64,000 bases of DNA from Thalassobacillus devorans (GTDB taxonomy: Bacteria; Bacillota; Bacilli; Bacillales; Halobacillaceae): positions 62,001 to 126,000 of the forward strand of contig NZ_JAASRY010000007.1 of the NCBI RefSeq assembly GCF_011761345.1. The letters run 5' to 3'. The translations under genes were made by a program, and so were the position numbers. Under the pieces are notes generated by a model. The model made no database searches. It worked only from the letters and a program-made list of their open reading frames with translations, and was not told the DNA's origin. How positions within the stretch are numbered: position 1 is the first letter of the stretch; every line of letters starts with the position of its first letter. This document shows positions 8,957 through 19,369 of this stretch, piece by piece.

Positions 8957-10429
8957 TTATTTTACTGCTACCGTGTCTTTTACGATCGTTTTGATATCCA
9001 TACAACGACTTGGTGTCGGGAACAGCTTCCCTTTATTGAGCAAGTCATCAGGATTGAATACGTCTCTGATTTTCGTTTGGGCATCCAGTTCTTCATCCGT
9101 AAAAATAAAACGCATTTCTTCTTTTTTCTCAATACCTACCCCATGTTCACCGGTTATCGACCCACCAACATCGGCACATGCTTTCAAACAGGCAGTACCT
9201 GCTTCCAATGCTTTTTCGGTTTCACCAGGGATACGGGAATCAAACAGTATCAGCGGGTGAAGGTTGCCATCACCAGCATGAAAAATATTCGCAATCCGAA
9301 GACCGGATTCTTCGCTGATTTCTGTGATGCGCTGCAACACTTCAGGCAGTCTGCTCCGTGGAATAACTCCATCCTGAACGAGATAATCCGGTGAAATCGC
9401 CCCCATCGCTCCAAATCCCGTCTTCCGGTTTGCCCACCATTTTCCTCTTTCTTCTTCACTCTCCGCTACTTTTACTTCACGAACGTTCCTCGATTTACAT
9501 ACCTTAAGGATCTGTTCGATTTGTTCGTCGATTCCTGCCTCTATACCATCTACTTCAATCAAAAGCAGGGCTTCAATATCTTTCGGGTGACCGACAGGAA
9601 AGGTACCGGCTTCTACTCCCTCGATAGCGGTTTTATCCATCATTTCCAGCGCTGCCGGCACAATGCCCGCTGATATGATGCCGGAAACAGCCCGGCTTCC
9701 ATCCTCCACATTATCGAAATAGGCAAGCACCGTCTGTTTACCTTCCGGGTTCTTCAAAATTCTCACCGTGATTTTCGTAACGATACCGAGCGTCCCTTCC
9801 GATCCCGTCAACAGCCCCATCAAGTCGTATCCAGGGCTGTCCGGGATGCCATCTTCACTGATTTCGATGATTTCTCCATTTGGAAGGACGACTTCCAGAC
9901 CTAAAATATGATTGGTTGTCACCCCGTACTTCAGACAATGGGCACCACCAGCATTCTCCGCGACATTCCCTCCGATGGTACAAACATACTGGCTGGATGG
10001 ATCGGGGGCATAATAATAGCCTTTACTTGAAATTGAATTCGTTAATTTTAAATTGACGAAACCAGGCTGTACGACCGCCTGACGATTTTCAAAGTCGACA
10101 TGGAGGAGGTGCTTCATTTTCCCAAGGCTGATAATCACTTCTCCATTTAGCGGAATCGCTCCACCACTCAGTCCTGTGCCAGCTCCACGAGCCAAAAACG
10201 GAAGGTCATGTGCCGCGCAATATTTTACAAGTGCAGCTACTTCCTCCGTGTTTTTCGGGAAAACTACTGCTTTTGGCATCGCCTTGTGTACGGTGAACCC
10301 ATCACAGTCATAAGAAAGCAGGTCCTCCTTTTCAAAAAGGATCTCGCTTTGCCCTACAATAGCGGCCATTTGTTCGATGTGCTCATCTCTACGTGTTTTC
10401 TTCTTCCTTCTAGATTTGAACAAACTCAC
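8957..10429 (-). CDS. glcD: Glycolate oxidase subunit GlcD (FAD-binding)
   Basis: The flavin subunit of the GlcDEF glycolate oxidase, which oxidises glycolate to glyoxylate at the membrane. The 490-residue protein has a PCMH-type FAD domain (RGAGTGLSGGA around 80, then VCTIGGNVAENAGG) and an FAD-linked oxidase C-terminal domain with HAGDGNLHPL and GSITGEHGVG. The first possible start (GTG 10429) directly abuts the glcF stop; AGGGGTGA overlaps it, so a TTG two codons later (10423) has better spacing and may be the true start. Part of the tightly packed glcE-glcF-glcD run. Confidence 0.93.
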   Translation of the reverse strand: MSLFKSRRKKKTRRDEHIEQMAAIVGQSEILFEKEDLLSYDCDGFTVHKAMPKAVVFPKNTEEVAALVKYCAAHDLPFLARGAGTGLSGGAIPLNGEVIISLGKMKHLLHVDFENRQAVVQPGFVNLKLTNSISSKGYYYAPDPSSQYVCTIGGNVAENAGGAHCLKYGVTTNHILGLEVVLPNGEIIEISEDGIPDSPGYDLMGLLTGSEGTLGIVTKITVRILKNPEGKQTVLAYFDNVEDGSRAVSGIISAGIVPAALEMMDKTAIEGVEAGTFPVGHPKDIEALLLIEVDGIEAGIDEQIEQILKVCKSRNVREVKVAESEEERGKWWANRKTGFGAMGAISPDYLVQDGVIPRSRLPEVLQRITEISEESGLRIANIFHAGDGNLHPLILFDSRIPGETEKALEAGTACLKACADVGGSITGEHGVGIEKKEEMRFIFTDEELDAQTKIRDVFNPDDLLNKGKLFPTPSRCMDIKTIVKDTVAVK

Positions 10430-11806
10430 TCACCCCTTGCCCGTTGTGGATTTCATGGCCTCTTTATCTTTTTGATAAGCCCAATCAAGCAGCTGCACCG
10501 TATGGACAATCTCACTTCTCCGCCCGTGTTTTTGTACCCCCATTGCCATTTGCAGCATGCAGCCTGGGTTCCCCATTGAAATCATCTCTACTTCTTCTGG
10601 GACATGTTCCATTTTTCTATCTAACACAGCACCAGCCATTTCGGGATTGGTAATGTTATAGATTCCGGCACTGCCGCAGCATGTATCGGAATTGGCCATT
10701 TCGGTATATTCTACGCCTGGGATATCATTCAGCAGTTGGCGTGGTTCATGTCTGACCCCTTGCCCATGAGCTAAGTGACAGGCATCATGATAGGTGATTT
10801 TTTTATTTATCTCACTTTTTGGTTTCTCATAACCTGTATCATAAAGGTATTTGGAAATGTCCTGGACTTTCTCTGAAAAAACTTCCGCTTTTTCTTTCCA
10901 TACCGGGTCGTCCTTAAATAATTCCGGATATTCTTTTAGTGCACATCCACAGCCTGCGGCGTTGACGACTACTTTTTCAGCATCCTCGAATGCTTCAATA
11001 TTCTGCTTTGCGAGTTTCCTCCCCATATCCCGGTCTCCAGCATGGACATGCAGCGCCCCGCAGCAGGTCTGCTTCTTGGGAATCTCGACATCATTGCCAT
11101 TATGGGTCAACACATTGATGGTAGATTCATTGATATCACTGAACATGACATCCATGATACACCCGGTCAGCATGGCAACTCTTGCTTTTGTCTGTCCTTC
11201 AGCAGGAATAAACTTATAATCTTTGAATTTCTTTTGTACGGGCTGCTTTATCTCAGGCATGATTGCCTCCATATCAGCCAAATGGGAAGGCATAATCTTA
11301 AGTGCCCCCGTTTTACGCACGGCCGACTGCAGGCCGCTCTTTTGATAGAGTTTAAGAAAGCTGCCGACCGTCTGCATCCGGTTCGGATGAGGAAAAAGCC
11401 CTTTCAGGAAAAATCCGCTGACCGCACCTTTCCATCCCTTCAGCGGCAGCGCCTGACGCACCTGGCCGCGCGCTTCTTCTATCAGCCCTCCCACATCGAC
11501 ATCTGCTGGACATGCAGTCGTACAGGCACGGCAGTCCAGACACTGGAAGACAGGATCAGCAAATTGTTCAGTGACACTGATCTGCCCTTCCGCAACCGAC
11601 TTGATCAGGTGTACGCGTCCCCGTGGGGAATGTTGCTCTTTCCCGGTTTCTAAATATGTAGGGCATGACTCCAGACACATGCCGCAGTGGACACAATCGG
11701 CCCATTTGTTTTCATCAGGATGGTCCTTCAGTAAATAATTACTCGGACTGGCTTCCGCACATGGCGGAGCTGCTTCTTCCAGCTGTGCCGCTAAACTCTT
11801 AGCCAT
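10430..11806 (-). CDS. glcF: Glycolate oxidase iron-sulfur subunit GlcF
   Basis: A 458-residue electron-transfer subunit. Two 4Fe-4S clusters are visible: CxxCxxCxxxCP at residues 38-49 and again at 89-100. The C-terminal half has two cysteine-rich CCG domains with the pairs TCCGALH and DTCCGSAG, as in GlcF and LutA-type proteins. It would pass electrons from the GlcD/GlcE flavins to the quinone pool. Its ribosome site, AGGAGGG, is encoded by the last codons of glcE (LGGI), so translation of the two is probably coupled; glcD follows with no gap. Confidence 0.94.
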   Translation of the reverse strand: MAKSLAAQLEEAAPPCAEASPSNYLLKDHPDENKWADCVHCGMCLESCPTYLETGKEQHSPRGRVHLIKSVAEGQISVTEQFADPVFQCLDCRACTTACPADVDVGGLIEEARGQVRQALPLKGWKGAVSGFFLKGLFPHPNRMQTVGSFLKLYQKSGLQSAVRKTGALKIMPSHLADMEAIMPEIKQPVQKKFKDYKFIPAEGQTKARVAMLTGCIMDVMFSDINESTINVLTHNGNDVEIPKKQTCCGALHVHAGDRDMGRKLAKQNIEAFEDAEKVVVNAAGCGCALKEYPELFKDDPVWKEKAEVFSEKVQDISKYLYDTGYEKPKSEINKKITYHDACHLAHGQGVRHEPRQLLNDIPGVEYTEMANSDTCCGSAGIYNITNPEMAGAVLDRKMEHVPEEVEMISMGNPGCMLQMAMGVQKHGRRSEIVHTVQLLDWAYQKDKEAMKSTTGKG

Positions 11807-13105
11807 TTATATCCCTCCTAAGAAGCGCTGGTAATTCAACGTATTGTTTGGATCGTTTGTCTTTTTGATACCTTCAAGTAAGAAAAAGTAGGCCGGTTTC
11901 TTTCCCCATACATCGATTTCCTTCCGAAGCTTAACAGGCAAATGCTTCACAACAGCATAACCTTTTTTACTTTCTGCTTCCGCTCGGAAGTGTTGAATAG
12001 TTTGCTGCACTGGATATTCTTCCCCTGTAATAATGACGGTAGTGATCCCGTGCCCTAACCCGCCATGTATCTCTATATCCAACTGACCGATATCCGACAT
12101 GGTTTCCTCCACTGCCATCATGGCCAGGACATCCATATTCTTCGTGCCTATTTTCAACACAGCTTTTGTACTGCCTGATTCTTGATCGGTCAGGCTGTTC
12201 GGAGCCAGGTTGGCAAAATCCTTCCAGAATTCCTTTGCCTTATCCCGGCCGAAAATTGCTACACTCAATCCAGCTGGGACATGATCTTCCATCCACTGTT
12301 CCTGGTACCGGACTGAGTTTTCCACATCTTCAAAAGAAACCAGTAACGTATATACTTCCCGGTTAAATAGCTTTTCGGAAAGAGCCGGGTTAAGCACTTC
12401 AAGCGAAGCAGGTTCGATCATCGAATCCTGGATTTTAACGATGAATTCTTTTAGAGCCTGCAGCTGCTCCTTAGGTACAAACAGCTTCACCAGGCTTTCT
12501 GCTTTTGGGACAGGGCGCAGCTTCATGGTGATTTCCGTAATCACTCCAAGTGTGCCCATAGCACCAATAAATAGCTTATTCATATCATAGCCGGCAACAT
12601 TTTTTACGACCTTCCCACCCGTGCGTATGATCGTGCCATCAGGATAAGCCACCCTTAAACCGATGACCTGATCTCTTGCTGAACCATACTTCATTCGTTT
12701 GGGACCGCTTTCATTTGCGGCGATGATACCTCCAATTGTTGCTTGTTCCGGCCATGCTGGATCTAAAGAAACCATCTGGCCAAAATCACTAAGAAACTGC
12801 TGGAGTTCTTTAATGGTTGTACCCGGACGAACGGTAACTGTCATATCACCAGCTGTATGCTCGACGATTCCTTTATATTGAGACAGCGAAAGCAGGATAT
12901 CGTAATCATTTTTCAAACCGCCATATCCCCGCTTCGTACCTCCGGAAACTATAGCCACCTTCTTACCTTCCTCATTCGCTCTGCGAAGAACGTTCGCGAT
13001 TTCTTCTTCGCTTGTTGGCTCTGCTAATTCAGCACCGCTGTTTCCGAACTTCTCATCTTTCAGTACAGGTGAAGCTGTCGATTGGGGAATATCCCTAATT
13101 TCCAT
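11807..13105 (-). CDS. glcE: Glycolate oxidase subunit GlcE (FAD-binding)
   Basis: A 432-residue PCMH-fold FAD protein, longer than E. coli GlcE (about 350) but with the same markers: IVSGGTKRGYGG near 55, DPAWPEQATIGGIIAANESG near 120 and the GGKVVKNVAGYDMNKL motif near 165 typical of GlcE. It forms the glycolate oxidase with GlcD and GlcF. AAGGAGGGGG lies just before ATG 13105. The malate synthase gene is upstream by 74 bases and glcF begins the base after its stop. Confidence 0.92.
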   Translation of the reverse strand: MEIRDIPQSTASPVLKDEKFGNSGAELAEPTSEEEIANVLRRANEEGKKVAIVSGGTKRGYGGLKNDYDILLSLSQYKGIVEHTAGDMTVTVRPGTTIKELQQFLSDFGQMVSLDPAWPEQATIGGIIAANESGPKRMKYGSARDQVIGLRVAYPDGTIIRTGGKVVKNVAGYDMNKLFIGAMGTLGVITEITMKLRPVPKAESLVKLFVPKEQLQALKEFIVKIQDSMIEPASLEVLNPALSEKLFNREVYTLLVSFEDVENSVRYQEQWMEDHVPAGLSVAIFGRDKAKEFWKDFANLAPNSLTDQESGSTKAVLKIGTKNMDVLAMMAVEETMSDIGQLDIEIHGGLGHGITTVIITGEEYPVQQTIQHFRAEAESKKGYAVVKHLPVKLRKEIDVWGKKPAYFFLLEGIKKTNDPNNTLNYQRFLGGI

Positions 13106-13179
13106 CCCATCCCCCTCCTTTAATAAATTTTTATAAAAGGAGCCACTAACGGATCGTTAATGGCTCTTGTTCAGTTCGT

Positions 13180-15357
13180 TTACTTTTTTGCCGGCTCCTT
13201 GGCTTTTGCTTCGATACGACGACTGTGAAGAATCGGCTCTGTATAGCCGCTCGGCTGTTCACATCCCTTAAATACCAGATCACAAGCAGCCTGGAAAGCG
13301 ACAGACTCTTCATAACCAGCCGACATTGGACGATAATCTGTATCTCCTGCATTCTGTTCATCGACGATCTTAGCCATTCGCTTCAACGTTTCCATCACTT
13401 TCTCTTCTGTGCAGATGCCGTGATGCAGCCAGTTTGCTATATGCTGACTGGAAATTCTCAAGGTCGCCCGGTCCTCCATCAAATCGATATTGTTGATATC
13501 CGGCACCTTAGAACATCCCACGCCATGTTCAACCCAGCGGACGACGTATCCGAGGATTCCCTGCGCGTTATTATCCAATTCCTCCTGGATTTCTTCCTGG
13601 CTCCAGTTCGGATTTTCAGCAACTGGAATTTGCAGGATATCATCTTCATAATTACCAGGAGTTTTAGCAAGTTCGTTCTGCACTTCCGAGACATCGACTT
13701 TATGATAATGAAGAGCATGCAAAGTTGCTGCTGTCGGTGAAGGTACCCAGGCTGTACTGGCCCCTGCTTTAAGCTGGCCATCTTTTTGTTCCAGCATGGC
13801 AGCCATCAGATCTGGCATTGCCCACATCCCTTTTCCAATCTGTGCTGTCCCGCGGAAGCCTGTGTCAAGACCGACACTGACATTGGACTTCTCATATCCG
13901 TTAAGCCAGACAGACCCTTTCATCTCCCCTTTTCGAATCATTGGTCCTGCTTCCATAGATGTATGGATCTCGTCGCCAGTACGGTCTAAAAACCCAGTAT
14001 TAATAAAGGCGATTCTGTCTTTAACTTTGTTGATACAGTTTTTCAAGTTTAATGTCGTGCGACGTTCCTCATCCATAACGCCTATCTTTAATGTATTTCG
14101 TTCATAGCCGAGCAGCTCTTCCGTTCGACTGAATAGTTCTTCGGCAAATGCCACTTCCTCAGATCCATGCATCTTCGGTTTAACGATATAAACAGATCCT
14201 TTACGTGAATTTTGGTAAGTTCCATTACCGAGCACATCATGTTTGGCGATAAGTCCCGTAATCACAGTATCCAGGATGCCTTCCGGTACTTCTTCTCCAT
14301 TTTGATCCAATACGGCATTATTGGTCATTAGGTGCCCGACGTTCCGCGCAAACATCAAGGAACGGCCGGACAGTGTCAATCCCCCGCCATCCGGTGTCGT
14401 ATAGGAGCGGTCCGGGTTCAGCTTACGGGTAATCTCTCTTTTGCCTTTTTGGAAAGAGACACTTAAATCTCCTTTCAAGAGTCCAAGGTAATTTCGATAG
14501 ACAAGCACTTTATCCTCGGCATCAACCGCTGTTACAGAATCTTCAAAGTCCATGATTGTGGTCATGGCGGATTCCACCAGCACATCTTTCACACCAGCTT
14601 TGTCAGACCTTCCGATTGGATGTTTACGGTCTACCTGGACTTCAAGGTGGATGCCATTATTCTTCAACAGCACTGCCTCTGGCTCTTCCACCATTCCAAC
14701 ATATCCGGCGAACTGGGATGGTTCTTCCAGCCCTGCATTACTGCCATCTTCCAATTCAACAGTAAGCTTGCCGTCATTTACTTTGTACACGGTTACCTGT
14801 TTATGAGAAGTCCCTTTCAATGGGAAGGTTTCATCTAAAAATTCTTTGGAATAGGCAATGACCTTGTCCCCACGGACCGGATTGTAGTCTCCTTTGATTT
14901 CTGCTCCCTCATCTTCACTGATCGCGTCAGTGCCGTATAAAGCATCATACAGGCTTCCCCAGCGAGCATTGGCAGCATTGATCGCATAACGCGCATTATT
15001 TACAGGTACGACCAGCTGTGGTCCAGCCTGGACTGTAATTTCATCGTCAACATTTTGTGTCGTGACTTCAAAGTCCTCGACCTCCGGCTCCAAGTAGTCC
15101 ATTTCTTTTAAAAAGGCTTTGTAATGGCCTGCATCAAAGGATTTATTTTCTTTATGCCAGCTGTCAATTTTCTTTTGAATTTCTTCCCGTTTATTCAGTA
15201 ATGATTTATTCTCAGGCGCTAAATTATAAATGATAGCTTCTAATCCGCTCCAAAAGTTATCACTTGTGATCCCGCTTTCAGGGATTGCTTCTTCGTTAAT
15301 AAAATCATAAAGTTCAGGAGCTACTTGAAGATTACCGATTTGAACGTATTCTTTCAC
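13180..15357 (-). CDS. glcB: Malate synthase G
   Basis: A 725-residue enzyme condensing glyoxylate with acetyl-CoA to malate, the step that brings glycolate carbon into the TCA cycle. The length matches the G isoform (E. coli GlcB, 723). Typical segments include [34 protein letters not shown] and [14 protein letters not shown]. The frame is open to 15408, but AAGGAGGAA upstream of GTG 15357 (MKEYVQIGN) fixes the start. It is first in the glycolate cluster and transcribed away from the LysR gene. B. subtilis lacks a malate synthase, so this is a real metabolic difference from the model species. Confidence 0.95.
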   Translation of the reverse strand: MKEYVQIGNLQVAPELYDFINEEAIPESGITSDNFWSGLEAIIYNLAPENKSLLNKREEIQKKIDSWHKENKSFDAGHYKAFLKEMDYLEPEVEDFEVTTQNVDDEITVQAGPQLVVPVNNARYAINAANARWGSLYDALYGTDAISEDEGAEIKGDYNPVRGDKVIAYSKEFLDETFPLKGTSHKQVTVYKVNDGKLTVELEDGSNAGLEEPSQFAGYVGMVEEPEAVLLKNNGIHLEVQVDRKHPIGRSDKAGVKDVLVESAMTTIMDFEDSVTAVDAEDKVLVYRNYLGLLKGDLSVSFQKGKREITRKLNPDRSYTTPDGGGLTLSGRSLMFARNVGHLMTNNAVLDQNGEEVPEGILDTVITGLIAKHDVLGNGTYQNSRKGSVYIVKPKMHGSEEVAFAEELFSRTEELLGYERNTLKIGVMDEERRTTLNLKNCINKVKDRIAFINTGFLDRTGDEIHTSMEAGPMIRKGEMKGSVWLNGYEKSNVSVGLDTGFRGTAQIGKGMWAMPDLMAAMLEQKDGQLKAGASTAWVPSPTAATLHALHYHKVDVSEVQNELAKTPGNYEDDILQIPVAENPNWSQEEIQEELDNNAQGILGYVVRWVEHGVGCSKVPDINNIDLMEDRATLRISSQHIANWLHHGICTEEKVMETLKRMAKIVDEQNAGDTDYRPMSAGYEESVAFQAACDLVFKGCEQPSGYTEPILHSRRIEAKAKEPAKK

Positions 15358-15601
15358 TGTAAATTCCTCCTTAAAATGAATGGTTGGAACAGATAGCAGG
15401 ATATACACCCAAAACCTAGGAACAACGATTTAAAATTCCGAATTTTCTATCCATTCGTTACCTTTTATCTTATAATAAAAGCGCACATATCAAAAATACA
15501 TATTTGGAATTTACATTATGCCTTTTAGTTATAGTACAATAAAAAATAATAAATCACTGTTTTATTACAGGGTATAAAAATATATAACTGGAGTGATCAA
15601 T
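15358..15601. promoter_or_regulatory. Divergent control region glcB / LysR gene
   Basis: This AT-rich gap between divergent genes should hold both promoters and the LysR operator. An inverted repeat CTTTTAT - 6 bases - ATAAAAG at 15462-15481 is one operator candidate. TACAAT near 15534 with TTACAT 18 bases upstream could be the LysR gene promoter. I cannot assign either firmly. Confidence 0.4.
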
Positions 15602-16513
15602 GTGGATATTCGTCATCTGGAATACTTTTCCGAGGTAGCCAAACAATTAAGCTTCACGAAAGCAGCTTCCACCTTGCATGTTTCGCAGCCGTCTCTCAGT
15701 AAAGCCATCAAACAGCTGGAAGAGGAATTGGGCGTGCCTCTTTTCTACCGGGCGAAACAATTGGTATTGACTGACGCAGGGAAAGCTGTTCTGGTTAACG
15801 CAAAAAATGTGCTGGATGCTTTCCACAATCTTAACTCGGAACTAAATGACGTTATCGATTTGAAAAAAGGTGAGGTAAAAATCGGAATCCCTCCGATCAT
15901 CGGTGCCGCCTTCTTTTCCAGCGTAATTACGTGCTATAAAGAAAAATACCCCCAGGTAGAAATCCTGTTGAACGAGGTCGGATCAAAAATGATTAAACAA
16001 GGAGTGGAAGATGGCTCATTAGACATCGGTTTAGTCTGCAATTTACCTAGTAAAAATGAAGATTTGTTTGACGTGATTGAGGTTATCAACGATCCATTGA
16101 CACTAGTCGTCCACAAAGATCACCCATTAGCATCGGAGACACGCATAGATCTGGCTTCCTTAGAAAACGAACCCTTCATTATGTACCGTCAGGACTTCAC
16201 GCTGCACGATCGGATTTTAGATGAATGTGCGAAGAAAGGTTTTACCCCAAATGTCGTCTGCCATAGTTCCCAGCGTGACTTTATGATTGAGATGGTAGAA
16301 GCAAAATTGGGAGTAGCTTTGCTGCCTGGAAAAATAGCTGCAGAAATAATGGATCGCTCCCTGGTTTCCGTCCCCCTGATCGATTCGAACGCCAGCCTCG
16401 AACTCGGGATGATTTGGAAGAAAAATAAATACCTGCCATTTGCAGTAAGAGAATTTATAGAAACCGCTGATCAATTATTAGTAAAAAAAGAACTGGTTTC
16501 TGCTGTAAATTAA
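15602..16513 (+). CDS. LysR family transcriptional regulator of the glycolate cluster (inferred)
   Basis: A 303-residue LysR-type regulator. The N-terminal winged helix-turn-helix is clear (DIRHLEYFSEVAKQLSFTKAA, then LHVSQPSLSKAIKQLEEELG), followed by a substrate-binding effector domain from ~90. TGGAGTGA at 15589 fits GTG 15602, giving the family's usual MDIRHLEYF start; the upstream GTG at 15593 lies inside that ribosome site. Divergent orientation against glcB suggests it activates the glycolate genes in response to glycolate or glyoxylate. GlcC of E. coli is a GntR protein, so the control logic differs. Confidence 0.9.
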   Translation: MDIRHLEYFSEVAKQLSFTKAASTLHVSQPSLSKAIKQLEEELGVPLFYRAKQLVLTDAGKAVLVNAKNVLDAFHNLNSELNDVIDLKKGEVKIGIPPIIGAAFFSSVITCYKEKYPQVEILLNEVGSKMIKQGVEDGSLDIGLVCNLPSKNEDLFDVIEVINDPLTLVVHKDHPLASETRIDLASLENEPFIMYRQDFTLHDRILDECAKKGFTPNVVCHSSQRDFMIEMVEAKLGVALLPGKIAAEIMDRSLVSVPLIDSNASLELGMIWKKNKYLPFAVREFIETADQLLVKKELVSAVN

Positions 16514-16605
16514 AATTTTATTCTGCGGAAAGCGGGCCAGAGTTACCGGATATGGCTCCTTCCCTATCAATGAGGAAGGTTACGAGGGGGCAATCACAAA
16601 GATTT

Positions 16606-16647
16606 AAACCTAACAAGGCGCTGCAAACGCTGCGCCTTGTTAGGTTT
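16606..16647. terminator. Bidirectional terminator between LysR gene and acoL
   Basis: A perfect 16-base stem (AAACCTAACAAGGCGC at 16606-16621 and its complement at 16632-16647) with a 10-base loop separates convergent genes. Confidence 0.9.
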
Positions 16648-16656
16648 CTACTTATC

Positions 16657-18045
16657 TCATAAACTATGGACAGGAAAACCTATCGCTTTGTCAGCCGCTT
16701 CCATGATACTTTCTCCCAGAGTCGGATGGGCATGGACAACAAGGGAAACATCTTCTGCAGTAAGACCGGACTGAATAGCAACAGCAAGCTCATTTATTAA
16801 CTCCGGCGCCCCTTCTCCTGCTACTTCTGCCGACAGGATTGTCTGGTCAAGTGAGTCAACTAACAGCTTCACAAAACCTTTACCGCTATTCATGGTTAAC
16901 GACCTGCCATTATGGCTGAAAGGGAAATGGTGTACATTTACTGTGACTCCGGATGTAGTTAATTCCTCTTTCGAAGGGCCGACGACAGCAAGTGGCGGAT
17001 CCGAAAACACCACCGCTGGAATGACATAATCGGATAAATCCACCATGTCTCCAATGATAGTTTCTGCAGCAATCTTCCCTTGCAGAGAAGCACGGTGAGC
17101 AAGAGCCTGACCTGAGGTCACATCTCCAATAGCAAAAATATGATGCTGATTGGTACGACAGGTGGAGTCTATTGGTATGAAACCTTTCTCTGTCACTATA
17201 ATTCCCGCTTTTTCTAATCCTAAGGCTTCTGTATTCGGTTTTCTTCCAACCGTGACCAGTGCATAATCCGCTGAAATTTCTTTGGATTTATCGCCGACAT
17301 TAAAGTTGACCACAACGCCATCATTTGAGTTTTCCACTGTAGATACTTTTGCCTCGGTGTGAATGGCGACATTTTCTCTTCCATTCAGCTCCTCCTGAAC
17401 GAGTGTGCTCATTTCTGGTGAAAATCCTGAAAGTATTGAGGGTAATCCCTCAAGGATCGTCACCTTTGTTCCGAAGTTTGCAAACATGGTTCCCAGTTCA
17501 ATTCCGATGTACCCTCCTCCAATGACAGCGAGGGAGGAGGGCTTTTCATTTAATGATAAAACTCCTTCAGAAGAAAGAATACGCTCTCCAAAAGGAAATC
17601 CAGGTACATTTACAGGTTTGGAACCTGTAGCTATGATACACGAATCAAAAGTCACCACCATTTCTTCAGGGCCTGAAATGGCTACAGAGTGTGGGTCAAG
17701 GAAAGCCGCCTCTCCTTGTATTACATTTACATTTCGATGGTGAAGCAATCCGGCAACCCCGTCGGTCAGCTGCCTGACAATATTATTTTTCCAGGTTTGT
17801 AATTCGGCGAAGTTCACTTTCGCTTCTGGATAATGCACACCTGCAGCTGCAGCTTTGTGCGATATTGCTGCATAGTGGCTTGCCTGGATCAATGCTTTAG
17901 AGGGAATACATCCCACATTCAAGCAGGTGCCTCCCAGCTTCTCTTTTTCCACTAGTGTGACCTTCATTCCAAGCTGTGCTGCCCGTAACGCTGCCACGTA
18001 TCCGCCTGGCCCGGCTCCAATAATGAGAACATCCGTATTAAGCAT
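16657..18045 (-). CDS. acoL: Dihydrolipoyl dehydrogenase (E3), acetoin dehydrogenase complex
   Basis: A 462-residue FAD disulfide oxidoreductase that reoxidises the lipoyl group of the E2 subunit with NAD+. It has the N-terminal FAD motif IIGAGPGGYVAALRAAQ, the redox disulfide GGTCLNVGCIPSKAL (around residue 40), a central NAD motif VIGGGYIGIELG and the C-terminal HAHPTLGES base. The frame could start at GTG 18066, overlapping the E2 gene by 4 bases, but GGGAGAAA upstream of ATG 18045 gives the usual family start. Last gene of acoABCL. Confidence 0.92.
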   Translation of the reverse strand: MLNTDVLIIGAGPGGYVAALRAAQLGMKVTLVEKEKLGGTCLNVGCIPSKALIQASHYAAISHKAAAAGVHYPEAKVNFAELQTWKNNIVRQLTDGVAGLLHHRNVNVIQGEAAFLDPHSVAISGPEEMVVTFDSCIIATGSKPVNVPGFPFGERILSSEGVLSLNEKPSSLAVIGGGYIGIELGTMFANFGTKVTILEGLPSILSGFSPEMSTLVQEELNGRENVAIHTEAKVSTVENSNDGVVVNFNVGDKSKEISADYALVTVGRKPNTEALGLEKAGIIVTEKGFIPIDSTCRTNQHHIFAIGDVTSGQALAHRASLQGKIAAETIIGDMVDLSDYVIPAVVFSDPPLAVVGPSKEELTTSGVTVNVHHFPFSHNGRSLTMNSGKGFVKLLVDSLDQTILSAEVAGEGAPELINELAVAIQSGLTAEDVSLVVHAHPTLGESIMEAADKAIGFPVHSL

Positions 18046-18062
18046 GTTGATTTCTCCCTTTC

Positions 18063-19331
18063 TCACAATAGCATTTGATATGGATGCTCAAGATAATAGA
18101 CGATTTCATTTAAAAAAGAACTGGCAGGATCTCCATCAAGAGCTCGATGATCAAATGTCAAGCTAAGTGGTAAAAGGGTCCGTTCTGCTAATTCCCCGCC
18201 CTGGAATACGACCGACTTCTGATAGGTTCCTACTCCTAAAATCCCGGCTTCCGGCGGATTCAAGATCGGAGTGAAGTATTCAATTCCGGAAGCCCCTAAA
18301 TTGGTTATTGTAAATGTGGATCCCTTCATTTCATCGCTTGAAAGCCTGTTTTCTCTTGCTTTTTTACTAAGCGAGTAAATATTCTCTGCCAATTCCAGGA
18401 TGGTTTTATTTTCAGCCTGGAAAACGACCGGAACAACCAGGCCATCATCCAAAGATGTTGCCATCCCCAGATTAATCGTTTCGTACGTATGGATTTCATC
18501 ATTGATATAAGCACTGTTAGCTGATTTATGTTTACCTAAGGCCATTACTGCTGCCCTGGCAATAAACGCTGTTAATGTTAGAGAAATGTCGGCATCTGTT
18601 TTTTGAAATTCCTGTTTCGCTTGTTTTTGAATTTCCTGTAACTCGGTGATATCTGCCTTTTTCATCAGAGTCAGCTGGGCGCTCTCCTTCAGGCTTTGAT
18701 GCATGCGATCTGCAATTACTTTCCTCATTCCTTTAGCTGGAGCTACTTTGGAATTTGCATGGTCCTGTGAAGGTTGTTCATGTGAAGAATCCGGTGCAGC
18801 TGCCAGACTTTCCTTTTCTGCCTCATCAGCTGAATTTTGGTCTAAATAATTCTGTACGTCCTGCTTGGTAATCCGTCCTTGTGGGCCTGTCCCGACTAAT
18901 TCTTCCATTGGAATTCCATTGGATTTCGCCATTTTTTTAGCAGCTGGTGATATTTTAATTCTCTTACCCGTATCTGGTGCCCGTTTTTCCTCTGTCATGA
19001 CAGCAGTGGCTGCTACCTCACTTGCAGCTGATGTTTCTTTAGAAGATGTTGAAGGCTTGTCTTCCTCATTAGAAGAAGTGTCGATATTTTCACCTGCTTC
19101 TCCAATATAGGCTAATGTATTGCCCACTTTTAACGTTTCATCTTCTTTCGCCATAATTTTCAAGATTACTCCATTCGCCGGAGCCTCTAATTCATTGGTT
19201 ATTTTCTCTGAGCTGATGGTAACCAGGGGTTCCCCTTTCTTCACTGGTTCGTTTTCCTTTTTCAACCATTCAGCAATGGTGCCCTCCTGCATGCTCATTC
19301 CGAATTTCGGCATCACCACTTTCTCCGCCAT
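18063..19331 (-). CDS. acoC: Dihydrolipoamide acetyltransferase (E2), acetoin dehydrogenase complex
   Basis: A 422-residue E2 core subunit. Order: lipoyl domain at 1-80 with the acceptor lysine in SSEKITNE, an Ala/Ser/Glu-rich linker, a peripheral subunit-binding domain around 130-170 (KISPAAKKMAKSNGIP, GTGPQGRITKQDV), a second linker, and the acyltransferase catalytic domain ending in the HRALDGDPA motif. It transfers the acetyl unit from acetoin cleavage to CoA. The lipoyl context SSEK rather than ETDK resembles acetoin-type E2 enzymes. Its stop is just upstream of acoL. Confidence 0.92.
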   Translation of the reverse strand: MAEKVVMPKFGMSMQEGTIAEWLKKENEPVKKGEPLVTISSEKITNELEAPANGVILKIMAKEDETLKVGNTLAYIGEAGENIDTSSNEEDKPSTSSKETSAASEVAATAVMTEEKRAPDTGKRIKISPAAKKMAKSNGIPMEELVGTGPQGRITKQDVQNYLDQNSADEAEKESLAAAPDSSHEQPSQDHANSKVAPAKGMRKVIADRMHQSLKESAQLTLMKKADITELQEIQKQAKQEFQKTDADISLTLTAFIARAAVMALGKHKSANSAYINDEIHTYETINLGMATSLDDGLVVPVVFQAENKTILELAENIYSLSKKARENRLSSDEMKGSTFTITNLGASGIEYFTPILNPPEAGILGVGTYQKSVVFQGGELAERTLLPLSLTFDHRALDGDPASSFLNEIVYYLEHPYQMLL

Positions 19332-19369
19332 GGCATTCCCACTCCTTCTTTCATCAGATTAAAAACTAG

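Noticed and set aside
8792-9394. 200-codon plus-strand open frame across the FAH/glcD junction
   Set aside because: Antisense to two well supported genes, Phe/Cys/Ser-rich composition, no ribosome site.
11042-11653. 203-codon plus-strand open frame opposite glcF
   Set aside because: Antisense shadow of a gene with clear iron-sulfur motifs.
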